Origin: Sphingobacterium siyangense
GTDB lineage: Bacteria > Bacteroidota > Bacteroidia > Sphingobacteriales > Sphingobacteriaceae
Reading direction: 5' to 3'
Assembly: GCF_007830445.1 (NCBI RefSeq)
Contig: NZ_VLKR01000001.1
Span: forward strand, 1 to 64,000
DNA length: 64,000 nucleotides
Positions 55,254-63,029 of this stretch are shown here, in pieces (within the stretch, counting starts at the first letter, position 1; each line of letters starts with the position of its first letter). Made by a program: the position numbers and the translations under genes. The notes beneath the pieces are model-generated. The model saw only the letters and a program-made list of their open reading frames with translations. It made no database searches and was not told the origin of the DNA.

Positions 55254-56123
55254 TTATTTTTTCCTTTTAAACAGCTTTTTGCCAATCGTAAATAAAATCA
55301 CCACGATAATACCTCCTCCTAGGCCAAACAACAGCTCTTTTATCATTCCTGGCAGGGCTGGTAGCGCATGGTGTAAGAAATCAATATAATGCGCAAATAT
55401 TCCGCCTGAAACCAGAATTAAAGCAAATGTACCTACAACAGCCAATAATTTGATAACGAAGGGTAGCGCACGGACTAAAAACCGACCTAGGCTCGCAACA
55501 GGACCTTTTTCACGGGAGGTTTTAATTAATTTATAACCTGCATCGTCCATACGAACGATAAGTGCTACAATACCATAGACTCCGACTGTGGCCAGAAAAG
55601 CAACAACCGAAACCGTAATAATTTGTAAGGACAAGCTTTTTCCCAGAACCGTTCCCAAAGCAATAATGACGATTTCCACAGAAAGAATAAAGTCTGTAGT
55701 AATAGCCGATTTTACCTTCGCTTTTTCAGCGGCAACTGAGTTTTCAGCAACGACAATCTCCACTTTTGTTTCCTCCGTAGGATGTTTGCGATGGAACAGG
55801 TATTCAATAATCTTCTCAACACCCTCAAAAGCAAGATAGAAACCTCCCAAGATTAAAATATATTTGATGGCAATTGGAAAAAAGACATTCAGTAATAATG
55901 CTATTGGTACAATTATCAACTTATTGAGCAGTGAGCCCTTTGTAATTGCCCATAAAACCGGGAGCTCGCGTGAAGCTAAAAAGCCAGTCGCTTTCTCGGC
56001 ATTAACCGCTAAATCGTCACCTAAGATTCCAGCAGTTTTTTTTGTTGCGATTTTACTCGCTACTGCCACATCATCCATCAACGCTGCAATATCATCTAGA
56101 ATTGCAAATATTCCTGAAGCCAT
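55254..56123 (-). CDS. DUF808 (YedI-like) inner-membrane protein
   Basis: A 289-residue membrane protein of the DUF808/YedI family. The opening ASGIFAILDDIAALMDDVA is diagnostic, followed by KKTAGILGDDLAVNAEK and about seven to eight hydrophobic segments; the C-terminus is basic (GKKLFKRKK). Function is unknown in all organisms. Monocistronic, transcribed toward the WG-repeat gene. Confidence 0.9.
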   Translation of the reverse strand: MASGIFAILDDIAALMDDVAVASKIATKKTAGILGDDLAVNAEKATGFLASRELPVLWAITKGSLLNKLIIVPIALLLNVFFPIAIKYILILGGFYLAFEGVEKIIEYLFHRKHPTEETKVEIVVAENSVAAEKAKVKSAITTDFILSVEIVIIALGTVLGKSLSLQIITVSVVAFLATVGVYGIVALIVRMDDAGYKLIKTSREKGPVASLGRFLVRALPFVIKLLAVVGTFALILVSGGIFAHYIDFLHHALPALPGMIKELLFGLGGGIIVVILFTIGKKLFKRKK

Positions 56124-56256
56124 ATTTATATAAAAATTGAACGTAAAAATATAAATTTAATTCAATTTTGAAATAAGGAATTTAATCCATTTGCAATATC
56201 AAGCTACATTACTTTTGAATTAAATACGTAATTTTAATACCACAAGGACAACCATT

Positions 56257-56814
56257 ATGAAAAATTTGCTTACACAAGAGGAACAGTCAATGCTACTTGA
56301 AACGCTAAAAGAAAGGTTTCAGAAATTCCCCAAACGACACCCACAGGTCAGCTGGGACGAAGTAGTGCATAAATTGCTTGAAAGCCCCCAAAAATTATGG
56401 AGTTTGTTCCAAATGGAAAAGAGCGGTGGCGAGCCCGACCTTGTTATTATTGATCCAAACAAAAAGCAGTATGCTTTTGTGGATTGTACAGAAGAAAGTC
56501 CCAAAGGAAGAAGAAGTCTCTGTTTTGACCAAAAAGCCTTAGATGACAGGAAGGAAAACAAGCCTATTGGAAGCGCTGTCGAAGAAGCTAAAAAAATGGG
56601 GACCGAGCTGCTTTCTGAACAACAATATCGCCAACTCCAAATGTTAGGTGAATTTGATTTAAAAACTTCCAGCTGGATACAAACTCCAGCGGGTATTCGT
56701 AAGCTTGGTGGCGCCTTATTTGGTGACAGACGTTACAACCAAGTTTTCACCTATCATAATGGCGCGATCTCCTATTATGCGGCACGGGGCTTTCGTGCCA
56801 TACTTTTTCTTTAA
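56257..56814 (+). CDS. DUF4256 domain-containing protein
   Basis: A 185-residue soluble protein that is DUF4256 throughout. SGGEPDLVIIDPNKKQYAFVDCTEESPKGRRSLCFD (span named only) and IGSAVEEAKKMGTELLSEQQYRQLQ are the conserved core, and the end is QVFTYHNGAISYYAARGFRA. The family has no assigned biochemical role. It may be co-transcribed with the following exported protein, which starts 35 bases later. Confidence 0.87.
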   Translation: MKNLLTQEEQSMLLETLKERFQKFPKRHPQVSWDEVVHKLLESPQKLWSLFQMEKSGGEPDLVIIDPNKKQYAFVDCTEESPKGRRSLCFDQKALDDRKENKPIGSAVEEAKKMGTELLSEQQYRQLQMLGEFDLKTSSWIQTPAGIRKLGGALFGDRRYNQVFTYHNGAISYYAARGFRAILFL

Positions 56815-56849
56815 ATAAAAGCACTTAAGCATCATAATATAAAACCTAT

Positions 56850-57707
56850 ATGAAAACAATTTTAATCGCCACCCTACTCTTTTGCTTGGGAGCTGCTCAA
56901 CCCCTTTTTTCACAAGTATCTTTTCCTTCTTTCTTGGAAGGGACGTGGAAGGTGGACAATAAAGAGGAATACGAACAATGGGATCGTATAAACGAACATG
57001 AATTAAAAGGCCTTTCCTATGCGTTGAAAAATGGCCAAAAGATAGTTAGTGAATACCTAAAATTGACCAAAATAAAGGATAAAATCATATATACAGCACT
57101 AGTCATCGGACAAAACAATGGGAAAGAAGTCAATTTTGAGCTAAATTATCGGGATAGTACCTATTCTTTTGTCAATGAGGCCCATGATTTCCCTAATTAC
57201 ATTCGATATACACGCGTCGCTACAAACCGACTTCATATTGTAGTGGAAGGAAAATCGGGAAAAGTCAGATCTTTTTATGCGACGAAAATCGTACCCACAC
57301 CGACCGTAGCGAACCCAAATTACGATCAGGAACTCGCAAAAAAATTAGGGGCCGATGATTATGGAATGAAATCCTACATCTTTGTCCTCCTGAAAACTGG
57401 CGAGAATAAAACAACAGACAAACAATTTATTAATGAATGTTTCAAAGGTCACATGGAAAATATCAATCTTCTCGTAAAAAATGGGCAACTGATTGTTGCT
57501 GGCCCGTTTGGGAAAAATGACAATAACTTCCGGGGGCTTTTTATCTTAAATAACATGGCTTCTATTGATGCGGCAAAGCATATTTTAGAAAACGATCCAG
57601 CGATAAAGAATGGTCTCTTAGAAGCTTCATTTTACCCTTGGTATGGTTCAGCTGCTTTGGCAGAATACCTGTCCCAAGTAGATAAAATCTGGAAAAAACA
57701 ACATTAG
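56850..57707 (+). CDS. Exported DUF6265-YciI-like two-domain protein
   Basis: A 285-residue protein with signal peptide KTILIATLLFCLGAAQPLFSQ. Residues about 25-150 look like DUF6265 (FLEGTWKVDNKEEYEQWDRI), a lipocalin-like beta fold. Residues about 175-275 look like a YciI/YCII-related domain (YIFVLLKTGENKT, then HMENINLLVKNGQLIVAGPFG with the conserved histidine, and DPAIKNGLLEASFYPWYG). YciI domains are usually cytosolic single-domain proteins, so an exported fusion is uncommon. Ligand or activity unknown. Confidence 0.78.
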   Translation: MKTILIATLLFCLGAAQPLFSQVSFPSFLEGTWKVDNKEEYEQWDRINEHELKGLSYALKNGQKIVSEYLKLTKIKDKIIYTALVIGQNNGKEVNFELNYRDSTYSFVNEAHDFPNYIRYTRVATNRLHIVVEGKSGKVRSFYATKIVPTPTVANPNYDQELAKKLGADDYGMKSYIFVLLKTGENKTTDKQFINECFKGHMENINLLVKNGQLIVAGPFGKNDNNFRGLFILNNMASIDAAKHILENDPAIKNGLLEASFYPWYGSAALAEYLSQVDKIWKKQH

Positions 57708-57768
57708 CTGTTTGTTCGTGACATACAGCTGTCATTTGCCGATCTAACTTTGGGGAAAACTAAAAGAC

Positions 57769-58227
57769 ATGAAAAATCAAACAATCCCTTCATTCAGTAT
57801 AATTGGCCTCGCCATCCGTACGAGCAACCAAGATGGACAGGCAGCTAAGGACATTCCAGAACTTTGGGCCCGCTTTTTTAAAGAAGATGTATTAAGCCGT
57901 ATTCCCAACAAGATATCCAGCGAACTTTACTGTATCTATACCGAATATGAAAAGGATCATACCCTACCTTATACGACTTTCTTGGGCTGTAAAGTGAGTA
58001 ATCTTGAAGAAGTACCCGAAGACTTGGATGGTATTCATATCGCTGAAAATCATTACCAACACTTTACTGCAGAAGGAAGTTTAGAAGATGGCATCGTTTA
58101 TGAAACTTGGCAAAAGATATGGAGTTCGGATTTACCAAGAACGTATGCCGCAGACTTCGAAATATATGGCGAAAAAGCTCAAAATCCACAAGACGCAAAA
58201 GTGGATATTTTCATCGGTATCCAGTAA
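57769..58227 (+). CDS. GyrI-like/AraC effector-binding domain protein
   Basis: A 152-residue stand-alone effector-binding domain of the SHS2/GyrI type: GLAIRTSNQDGQAAKDIPELWARFF, CIYTEYEKDHTLPYTTFLGCKV (spans named only), the conserved glutamate near VYETWQKIWSSDL and the ending DFEIYGEKAQNPQDAKVDIFIGI. Related proteins bind small hydrophobic cations or inhibit gyrase. No DNA-binding domain is attached. Confidence 0.85.
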   Translation: MKNQTIPSFSIIGLAIRTSNQDGQAAKDIPELWARFFKEDVLSRIPNKISSELYCIYTEYEKDHTLPYTTFLGCKVSNLEEVPEDLDGIHIAENHYQHFTAEGSLEDGIVYETWQKIWSSDLPRTYAADFEIYGEKAQNPQDAKVDIFIGIQ

Positions 58228-58292
58228 GCCCTCTATCGTAACAAAAAGTATGTCTTAAGGTATTTATCATTTATTTTAAACTAAATAACACT

Positions 58293-58300
58293 TACCTTTG
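58293..58300 (+). promoter_or_regulatory. -7 promoter box of the CLC gene
   Basis: TACCTTTG fits TAnnTTTG exactly and lies 22 bases before the ATG. The -33 region is AT-rich without a clean TTTG. Confidence 0.7.
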
Positions 58301-58322
58301 TGCCGATTTAAAGAAAAACATT

Positions 58323-59618
58323 ATGCAAGGCAATACGACATACAGAAAAAAAGTTGTTCGATATAGCTATTTAAAATTAATTGGAAGTTCAGCTCTCGTT
58401 AGTATCATTTGTTGCTTACTGGCATACAGTCTCAAGCACAGCACAGGTTATGTACAGGAAGAATTGTTTGAAAGAGTATTTTCCTGGAATCCTAAACTGT
58501 TTATTATTCTACCCAGCATCGGTATTACAGCTATTTATTTTTTACGGAAATACGCTTTTCAAAACAGAAAAAACAAAGGGATCAAAGAAATCTATACAAC
58601 ATTGGAAACAAGAAAAGACCATTTGCCTTTTTTTAAGATTCCTTCCCATTATATCAATGGTTTTCTAACTGTAATTTTTGGTGGTTCAACCGGTGTTGAA
58701 GTCTCCACAGTTGTTGCCACAGCTACAGTAGGCAACCAAGCGTATAGGAGATTGCATCCGGCTTGGGCCTACAAAACCGAGTTGATCTGCGCAGGCGTAA
58801 TTGCTGGAGTCACACTGTTGTTTGGAAGCGCATTGGGTGGTTTTCTTTTCGCTTTTGAGGTAATTGCACGGAGATATAATAAGACTTTACTCATTAGTGG
58901 ACTAACTTCAATGGCTGTGGCGTCCGTATTTGTTTATTACCTTGATGCAAGTCCTTTATTTACATTTGAGGTAAAAGCATGGCGATGGCAGGCGATCCCT
59001 TTTGTAGCCATTTTAGGACTGATTGGCGGGATCTTAGCGTTATATTTCACTAAAATTGTTATTTATGCAAAGTCCTATTTTGCAGGCATAAAAAGTAATT
59101 TTATCCGTGTCAATTTGGGCGCAATCACCGTTGGGACATTTATCTTTTTCTTGCCGGCATTGTATGGCGACAGCTATCATGGTCTTGGAGAAATTCTAAA
59201 AAGCAGTCTGCATGATTCTGTTAATTTACTGTACTTTCTTCCGCTGATCCTGCTTGTTCTCTTAAAACCTTTTGTAGCCTCTTTGACCTTAGGTGCAGGT
59301 GGTGATGGCGGCGTTTTTGCCCCAAGTATTGTTACAGGTGCATTGTTAGGCGTTTTGTTTGCACAGCTTTGTAATCATTACCTAGGCACACAATTGGTGG
59401 TTATAAATTTTGCTCTTTTTGGTGCTGCGGCAATGCTTTCGGCAGCAATACATGCCCCCTTTACAGCAATCTTTATTATCGCAAGTCTTGTTCCGGGGGG
59501 CTACTTGCTTCTGGCACCGCTACTTATTAGCAGTTTTATTGCGAAAGCGCTGGCAAAAAAACTATATCCTTATAATGTATACACCTATAAGGAAGTAGCG
59601 ACAGCCAAACCATTTTAA
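58323..59618 (+). CDS. CLC-family anion channel/transporter, atypical
   Basis: A 431-residue inner-membrane CLC protein. The C-terminal half is conventional (LGAGGDGGVFAPSIVTGALLG is the GGxFxP anion-binding loop). The first half deviates: no GSGIP motif is seen, and the GREGP loop reads GSTGVEVST, keeping only the gating glutamate (Glu126). The helix that carries the internal proton glutamate in exchangers reads GGFLFAFEVIARRY, so that site is Val180, as in eukaryotic CLC channels. It therefore may be a channel or a differently coupled transporter; this is inference. Followed by a strong terminator. Confidence 0.85.
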   Translation: MQGNTTYRKKVVRYSYLKLIGSSALVSIICCLLAYSLKHSTGYVQEELFERVFSWNPKLFIILPSIGITAIYFLRKYAFQNRKNKGIKEIYTTLETRKDHLPFFKIPSHYINGFLTVIFGGSTGVEVSTVVATATVGNQAYRRLHPAWAYKTELICAGVIAGVTLLFGSALGGFLFAFEVIARRYNKTLLISGLTSMAVASVFVYYLDASPLFTFEVKAWRWQAIPFVAILGLIGGILALYFTKIVIYAKSYFAGIKSNFIRVNLGAITVGTFIFFLPALYGDSYHGLGEILKSSLHDSVNLLYFLPLILLVLLKPFVASLTLGAGGDGGVFAPSIVTGALLGVLFAQLCNHYLGTQLVVINFALFGAAAMLSAAIHAPFTAIFIIASLVPGGYLLLAPLLISSFIAKALAKKLYPYNVYTYKEVATAKPF

Positions 59619-59657
59619 TCTCACTGATTGATCAACAAAACATGATCAAATCACAAT

Positions 59658-59693
59658 AAAAAAGCGCCTCAAATACGTTTGAGGCGCTTTTTT
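59658..59693. terminator. Bidirectional rho-independent terminator
   Basis: Perfect 16-bp stem (59658-59673 with 59678-59693), 4-base loop, A/T runs, between the converging CLC and rtcB genes. Confidence 0.93.
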
Positions 59694-59699
59694 CATGAT

Positions 59700-61121
59700 T
59701 TAATCTTCCCTGCTCCCATCATCTGCCATACGGACTATCTTAGGCGAAAACTTTGCCACGACATCAACAAGATCTTTTTGTGAAGCCATTACGGTATGGA
59801 TGTCTTTATAGGCCATCGGCGCTTCATCCATCCCTGCCCCAAGCAACATAATACCTTTATCTTTAAGCATCGAATGGAGATCATGGGAAGATAGCGTTTT
59901 AATCGCTTGCGTACGGCTCATTAGTCGACCTGCCCCATGAGATGCCGATTGTATCGCATTCGACTCCCCTTTTCCACGAACCAAAAATCCTGGTGTAGCC
60001 ATGGAGCCTGGAATAATCCCCATAACCCCTTTTGCAGCTGGCGTAGCACCTTTTCGATGGACAATAACCTCTTGACCATTCCACGTTTCCTTCCATGCAA
60101 AATTGTGGTGATTTTCGACCTTCGCCAACAATTCGGCCCCTAAAGCCAACGTAATCTTTTCATGGATCACTTCATGGCAAGCTGATGCATAATCTCCGGC
60201 GAGATTCATCGCTAGCCAATATTCTTGCCCTTCATGAGTATCTAAGTCTAAATAGGCTAGATTTTCAGCTTGGTAAGGCAACTTACACAAGGATTTGGCT
60301 AATTTTGTATAATGTGCAGCAATGGTGGCGCCCATTCCTCTTGAACCTGAATGGGTCAGTAAGCCTAAATAGGCTCCGCTATCAATGTTCAAAACCTCAT
60401 CTCTTTCTTCAAATTCGACTATACCGAACTCCACAAAATGATTCCCCCCACCTGAAGATCCCAATTGCGTCCAGGCTTTATCCTTCAATGCGGAAAGGAA
60501 GCTGTTCTCAGTGAACAATTCGTTATCCAATACAGCATGATCTACACGTTCATGTCTCAAATATCCATTGCCAGCACCAAACTTACTATTACGCAGAATA
60601 ATGTCTTTCAAGGTCATTAAATTCTCTTCCAAAAATGAGGCTGGCAAATCAAAGATAGACAAAGCCATACGACAGCCAATATCGACACCGACCCCATAAG
60701 GAATCACCGCATTATTAGTCGCCAGTACTCCACCAATTGGCAACCCATATCCTTGATGCGCATCCGGCATCAGCGCTCCGGCAACTGAAACAGGCAATTT
60801 CATAGCGATATTCATCTGTACTTTTGCCCCTGTTTCGATTTCAGACGCGCCATAAATCGTATATTCCGCCGGAGTCTCGTTCAATGCAATTAACGACTTA
60901 TCAACAGCCTCTTGTCCAAGTATGGCATGAGCCAAAATTCCGAAAACAGCATCTTCTGAATACCCGGTCGGATCTTCCAGGACAGACTTGAATTTTTCGA
61001 GCATTTCTACCCGCGTAAAACCGTGTCTTTTACTATTGATCTTTAATGCCACGCCCAAGGAATGATTCTCTTTATATCCTAATGCAATTAAATCATTGCC
61101 ATTTATTCTTTTATTTTCCAT
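59700..61121 (-). CDS. rtcB: RtcB-family RNA-splicing ligase
   Basis: A 473-residue GTP- and Mn2+-dependent ligase that joins 2',3'-cyclic-phosphate or 3'-phosphate RNA ends to 5'-OH ends, as in tRNA repair. The active site is complete: Cys150 (GVDIGCRM), His228 (GGGNHFVEF), His257 (LLTHSGSRG), ENHHNFAW near 339, VHRKGATPA, and the guanylylated His395 (SASHGAGRL). I start at ATG 61121 (MENKRINGND); an earlier ATG at 61181 falls inside the intercistronic hairpin and is unlikely. It follows the SPFH gene on the same strand, behind the tRNA-like array. No archease (RtcB cofactor), RtcA or RtcR gene is in view. Confidence 0.95.
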   Translation of the reverse strand: MENKRINGNDLIALGYKENHSLGVALKINSKRHGFTRVEMLEKFKSVLEDPTGYSEDAVFGILAHAILGQEAVDKSLIALNETPAEYTIYGASEIETGAKVQMNIAMKLPVSVAGALMPDAHQGYGLPIGGVLATNNAVIPYGVGVDIGCRMALSIFDLPASFLEENLMTLKDIILRNSKFGAGNGYLRHERVDHAVLDNELFTENSFLSALKDKAWTQLGSSGGGNHFVEFGIVEFEERDEVLNIDSGAYLGLLTHSGSRGMGATIAAHYTKLAKSLCKLPYQAENLAYLDLDTHEGQEYWLAMNLAGDYASACHEVIHEKITLALGAELLAKVENHHNFAWKETWNGQEVIVHRKGATPAAKGVMGIIPGSMATPGFLVRGKGESNAIQSASHGAGRLMSRTQAIKTLSSHDLHSMLKDKGIMLLGAGMDEAPMAYKDIHTVMASQKDLVDVVAKFSPKIVRMADDGSRED

Positions 61122-61167
61122 TTTTTTACGTTCTTTTTTGATGGAGCAGCCATACAACTTCTCCAAA

Positions 61168-61201
61168 GCAGGTAACAACATCTCTTTACGTTGCTACCTG
61201 C
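61168..61201 (-). repeat. Hairpin between the SPFH and rtcB genes
   Basis: GCAGGTA (61168-61174) pairs with TACCTGC (61195-61201), and inside it CAAC pairs with GTTG, giving 11 bp with one internal mismatch and a 10-base loop. No T-run follows on the minus strand, so it is more likely a processing or attenuation element than a terminator. Confidence 0.6.
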
Positions 61202-61224
61202 ACCTCTTTCAACTTATTAATCTT

Positions 61225-62319
61225 TTATTTCACAAACAATTGCTTGAGTTGGTCAACAATCTGTCCATTTCCGGAAACCGAAATCGTATTGATCTTTTCA
61301 GCAATCTTTTCCACATATTCCATTTCCTTCAATTTAAACAACATACTGTTTTCTTCCATCAGCTTCGCGGTATTCAACAAACTCCGTGTTGAAGCAGTCT
61401 CTTCACGACGCATGATGCTATTTGCCTGCGCCCTCTTCTCTGCAATCAACACCTGGTTCATGATGTCCCGCACATCTCCTGGTAAAATAACATCTTTAAT
61501 GCCACAGGTCAACAGTGTTATACCCAAGCCCGCGACTTGTGGCAATGTATTTTCTAAGACATAGCCTTGTATTTCGGTCTTTCGCTCCATCAACTCGTCC
61601 AAAGTCATCTGGCCAATATAGGACCGTAAGGTCAACTGCATCAACGAATACAATTGCTTTTCATATTCTTTATTATCCAATAGCGCTTTGACAATATCCA
61701 CAATCTGATATTGCAGCGTGAAATTGATTCTGATCTGTGCCTTATCTTTGGACAAGATCTCCTGTCCCGCCACCTCCAACGTCAAGACTCTCATATCAGC
61801 TTTTGAAATCGCTATGGTTTTTGCATTCTTCCACCAACAATACGTTCCCGACTTCAAAATATCTACAAACACACCGTCCACAAAAAGCAATGCTTTCTCA
61901 TTTGGTTCAATTTTATATTGACGTACATAATAGCCTAAGCTCTGCTTCTCCAGCAATTGACGATTAACAGATGTAGGGATCTCAATCTCCGTAATGTCTT
62001 CTAATTGAAATCTGCGTTCGCGCAATTCCTTCCAAAAAAGATGTCTGCCAGACGCTAACGTCTTTTCAAAATTACCATTCAAAAAAACAAGACAGATCTC
62101 CGTATCACCCACTTCAACGATATCGACCAATTCGCGAAAACCTGTCAACTGCAACAGTACATCGACATTGCGACCGGAAGGAAATGGATGAGTAGTCGTG
62201 TACTTCTCCAGTTTTTCACCAAATCCCAACCAGTAGTTACCGGATTTCAAAACACGGATCACCGCATTGTTTTTAACAACCAATCCGATTTCGTCTGTAG
62301 TTAGTTGTACTCTTTTCAT
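61225..62319 (-). CDS. SPFH/band-7 (slipin-like) protein
   Basis: A 364-residue protein with two halves. The N-terminal half has two short repeats (NNAVIRVLKSGNYWLGFGE and DGVFVDILKSGTYCWW), typical of the slipins found with RtcB. From about residue 175 the SPFH core follows (ADMRVLTLEVAGQEILSKDKAQIRINFTLQY, span named only), then a coiled-coil-prone tail with AEKRAQANSIMRREETASTRSLL. There is no obvious transmembrane helix, so association with membranes, if any, would be peripheral. SPFH proteins oligomerise as scaffolds. Gene order with rtcB suggests a role in RNA-damage response; mechanism unknown. Confidence 0.88.
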   Translation of the reverse strand: MKRVQLTTDEIGLVVKNNAVIRVLKSGNYWLGFGEKLEKYTTTHPFPSGRNVDVLLQLTGFRELVDIVEVGDTEICLVFLNGNFEKTLASGRHLFWKELRERRFQLEDITEIEIPTSVNRQLLEKQSLGYYVRQYKIEPNEKALLFVDGVFVDILKSGTYCWWKNAKTIAISKADMRVLTLEVAGQEILSKDKAQIRINFTLQYQIVDIVKALLDNKEYEKQLYSLMQLTLRSYIGQMTLDELMERKTEIQGYVLENTLPQVAGLGITLLTCGIKDVILPGDVRDIMNQVLIAEKRAQANSIMRREETASTRSLLNTAKLMEENSMLFKLKEMEYVEKIAEKINTISVSGNGQIVDQLKQLFVK

Positions 62320-62371
62320 TGTATATTCTTTTAAATTTTCCTCATTTCTATTATAAAACCTGCTATTTTTT

Positions 62372-62402
62372 ATCCCTTGACCTCAAGCGGGATTCGAAAG
62401 TC
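62372..62402 (-). ncRNA. Hairpin with a degenerate T-arm-like sequence, possible fourth module
   Basis: On the minus strand, GGACTTTCGAATCC (T-loop-like TTCGAAT but only a 3-bp stem) is followed by a hairpin, ATCCC-GC-TTGA pairing with TCAA-GGGAT around two bases, and then by A-rich sequence rather than a D arm. This echoes the T arm/capped hairpin order of the array but is incomplete. Confidence 0.3.
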
Positions 62403-62625
62403 CAGATACCCTTTTTAAAATCAAAAGTCGATGAACAAATACCCCATCTTATTGTCATGACATTTTATTATAAATGCAGATACCTCACTTAGGAATCTCA
62501 GGCCATCAATCAATTGCTCAATCGCATGAAAACAGCGTATAAGCAGGATAAAAGATAGCAAGCTTCTACCAAACGACCTTTTTGAAGAAAGTCTTAACTT
62601 TGAATGTCCGAATGGACAGTTCGAT

Positions 62626-62677
62626 GCAATACCCTTATGCTATTCCATCCGAAAATGGAAGTGGGATTCGAACCCAC
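62626..62677 (-). ncRNA. tRNA-like module 3 (T arm, UUCG-capped acceptor, D arm)
   Basis: Minus strand, 5' to 3': T arm GTGGG-TTCGAAT-CCCAC (62677-62661), then a 7-bp hairpin of TTCCATT and GATGGAA closed by TTCG (62660-62643), TA at the place of tRNA positions 8-9, and a D arm GCAT-AAGGGTA-TTGC (62640-62626; 3 of 4 pairs). The base before the T stem is T and D-loop base 15 is A, compatible with a 15-48 tertiary pair. An A follows at the position of R26. No good anticodon stem can be formed here. Confidence 0.65.
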
Positions 62678-62685
62678 ACGATTGT

Positions 62686-62754
62686 GTTGTTATTCTAACC
62701 AGACTGAACTATCCTGATTGCTCAGGAGTAGGAATCGAACCTACGACCCACAAC
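62686..62754 (-). ncRNA. tRNA-like module 2, complete permuted tRNA fold with capped acceptor
   Basis: Minus strand, 5' to 3': GTTGT (62754-62750), variable-loop-like GGGTC (62749-62745), T arm GTAGG-TTCGATT-CCTAC (62744-62728), acceptor-like hairpin TCCTGA-GCAA-TCAGGA (62727-62712; 6 bp, GNRA tetraloop), TA (positions 8-9), D arm GTTC-AGTCTGGTTA-GAAT (62709-62692), A (position 26), ACAAC (62690-62686). The terminal ACAAC pairs perfectly with GTTGT as a 5-bp anticodon stem. D-loop G15 and the C before the T stem make the standard G15-C48 pair. All tRNA core elements are present but in T-acceptor-D order, with no free CCA end and the strand ends leaving at the anticodon position. Confidence 0.75.
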
Positions 62755-62758
62755 TAAC

Positions 62759-62821
62759 TGCTTTGCTCTACCCTTGAGCTACCTTTTTTACAGGAGAGGA
62801 TTCGAACCTCTAACACGAGCA
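62759..62821 (-). ncRNA. tRNA-like module 1 (T arm, short capped acceptor, D arm)
   Basis: Minus strand, 5' to 3': TGCT (62821-62818), variable-like CGTGTT, T arm AGAGG-TTCGAAT-CCTCT (62811-62795), a weak cap CCT-GTAAAAA-AGG (62794-62782; 3 bp), TA, D arm GCTC-AAGGGTA-GAGC (62779-62765), AA, then AGCA (62762-62759), which pairs with TGCT as a 4-bp anticodon-like stem. D-loop A15 and the T before the T stem are compatible with an A-U 15-48 pair. The acceptor-like hairpin is the weakest of the three. Confidence 0.65.
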
Positions 62822-62954
62822 CTTTCCTTTCGACTTCTCGTTTTATCAGTATATTGAAGCTCATAGAGAACAATACTAACCTGCTATACTGAAACAGGTG
62901 ACCAGGATGCCATCTGAAGAAGAAAGGCTCTTTTATACTTCATAATAAAGTATA
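62820..62954 (-). other. Structured leader upstream of the tRNA-like array
   Basis: Several stems can be drawn on the minus strand: TATACTT/AAGTATA (62934-62940 with 62948-62954), CCTG/CAGG around 62880-62900, and AGTATTG pairing with CAATA-TACT enclosing a CTC/GAG stem (about 62845-62880). No T-loop or D-loop motif is seen. It may be the 5' part of the same transcript or its promoter. Confidence 0.35.
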
Positions 62955-63029
62955 TATCTTAAAGCTTTTCGCTATAATTTCCATCAAAGAACGTTTGTCA
63001 TTGTTGACATTACAAATATCGTTGGTTTA

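Noticed and set aside
62554..62573. Sigma-54 promoter-like sequence on the minus strand (TTTGGTAGAAGCTTGCT) ahead of the SPFH gene, as in E. coli rtc operons.
   Set aside because: The GG and GC elements are 9 bases apart instead of the required 10, the -24 part is only partly matched, and no RtcR-like activator is in view.
62655..62790. Conventional tRNA genes on the minus strand (D arm, anticodon arm, T arm in normal order).
   Set aside because: D and T arms are present, but in this order the acceptor strands do not pair, only 20 and 14 bases remain for anticodon arm and variable loop, and the 15-48 pairs become A-C and G-U. The permuted reading explains the same bases better.
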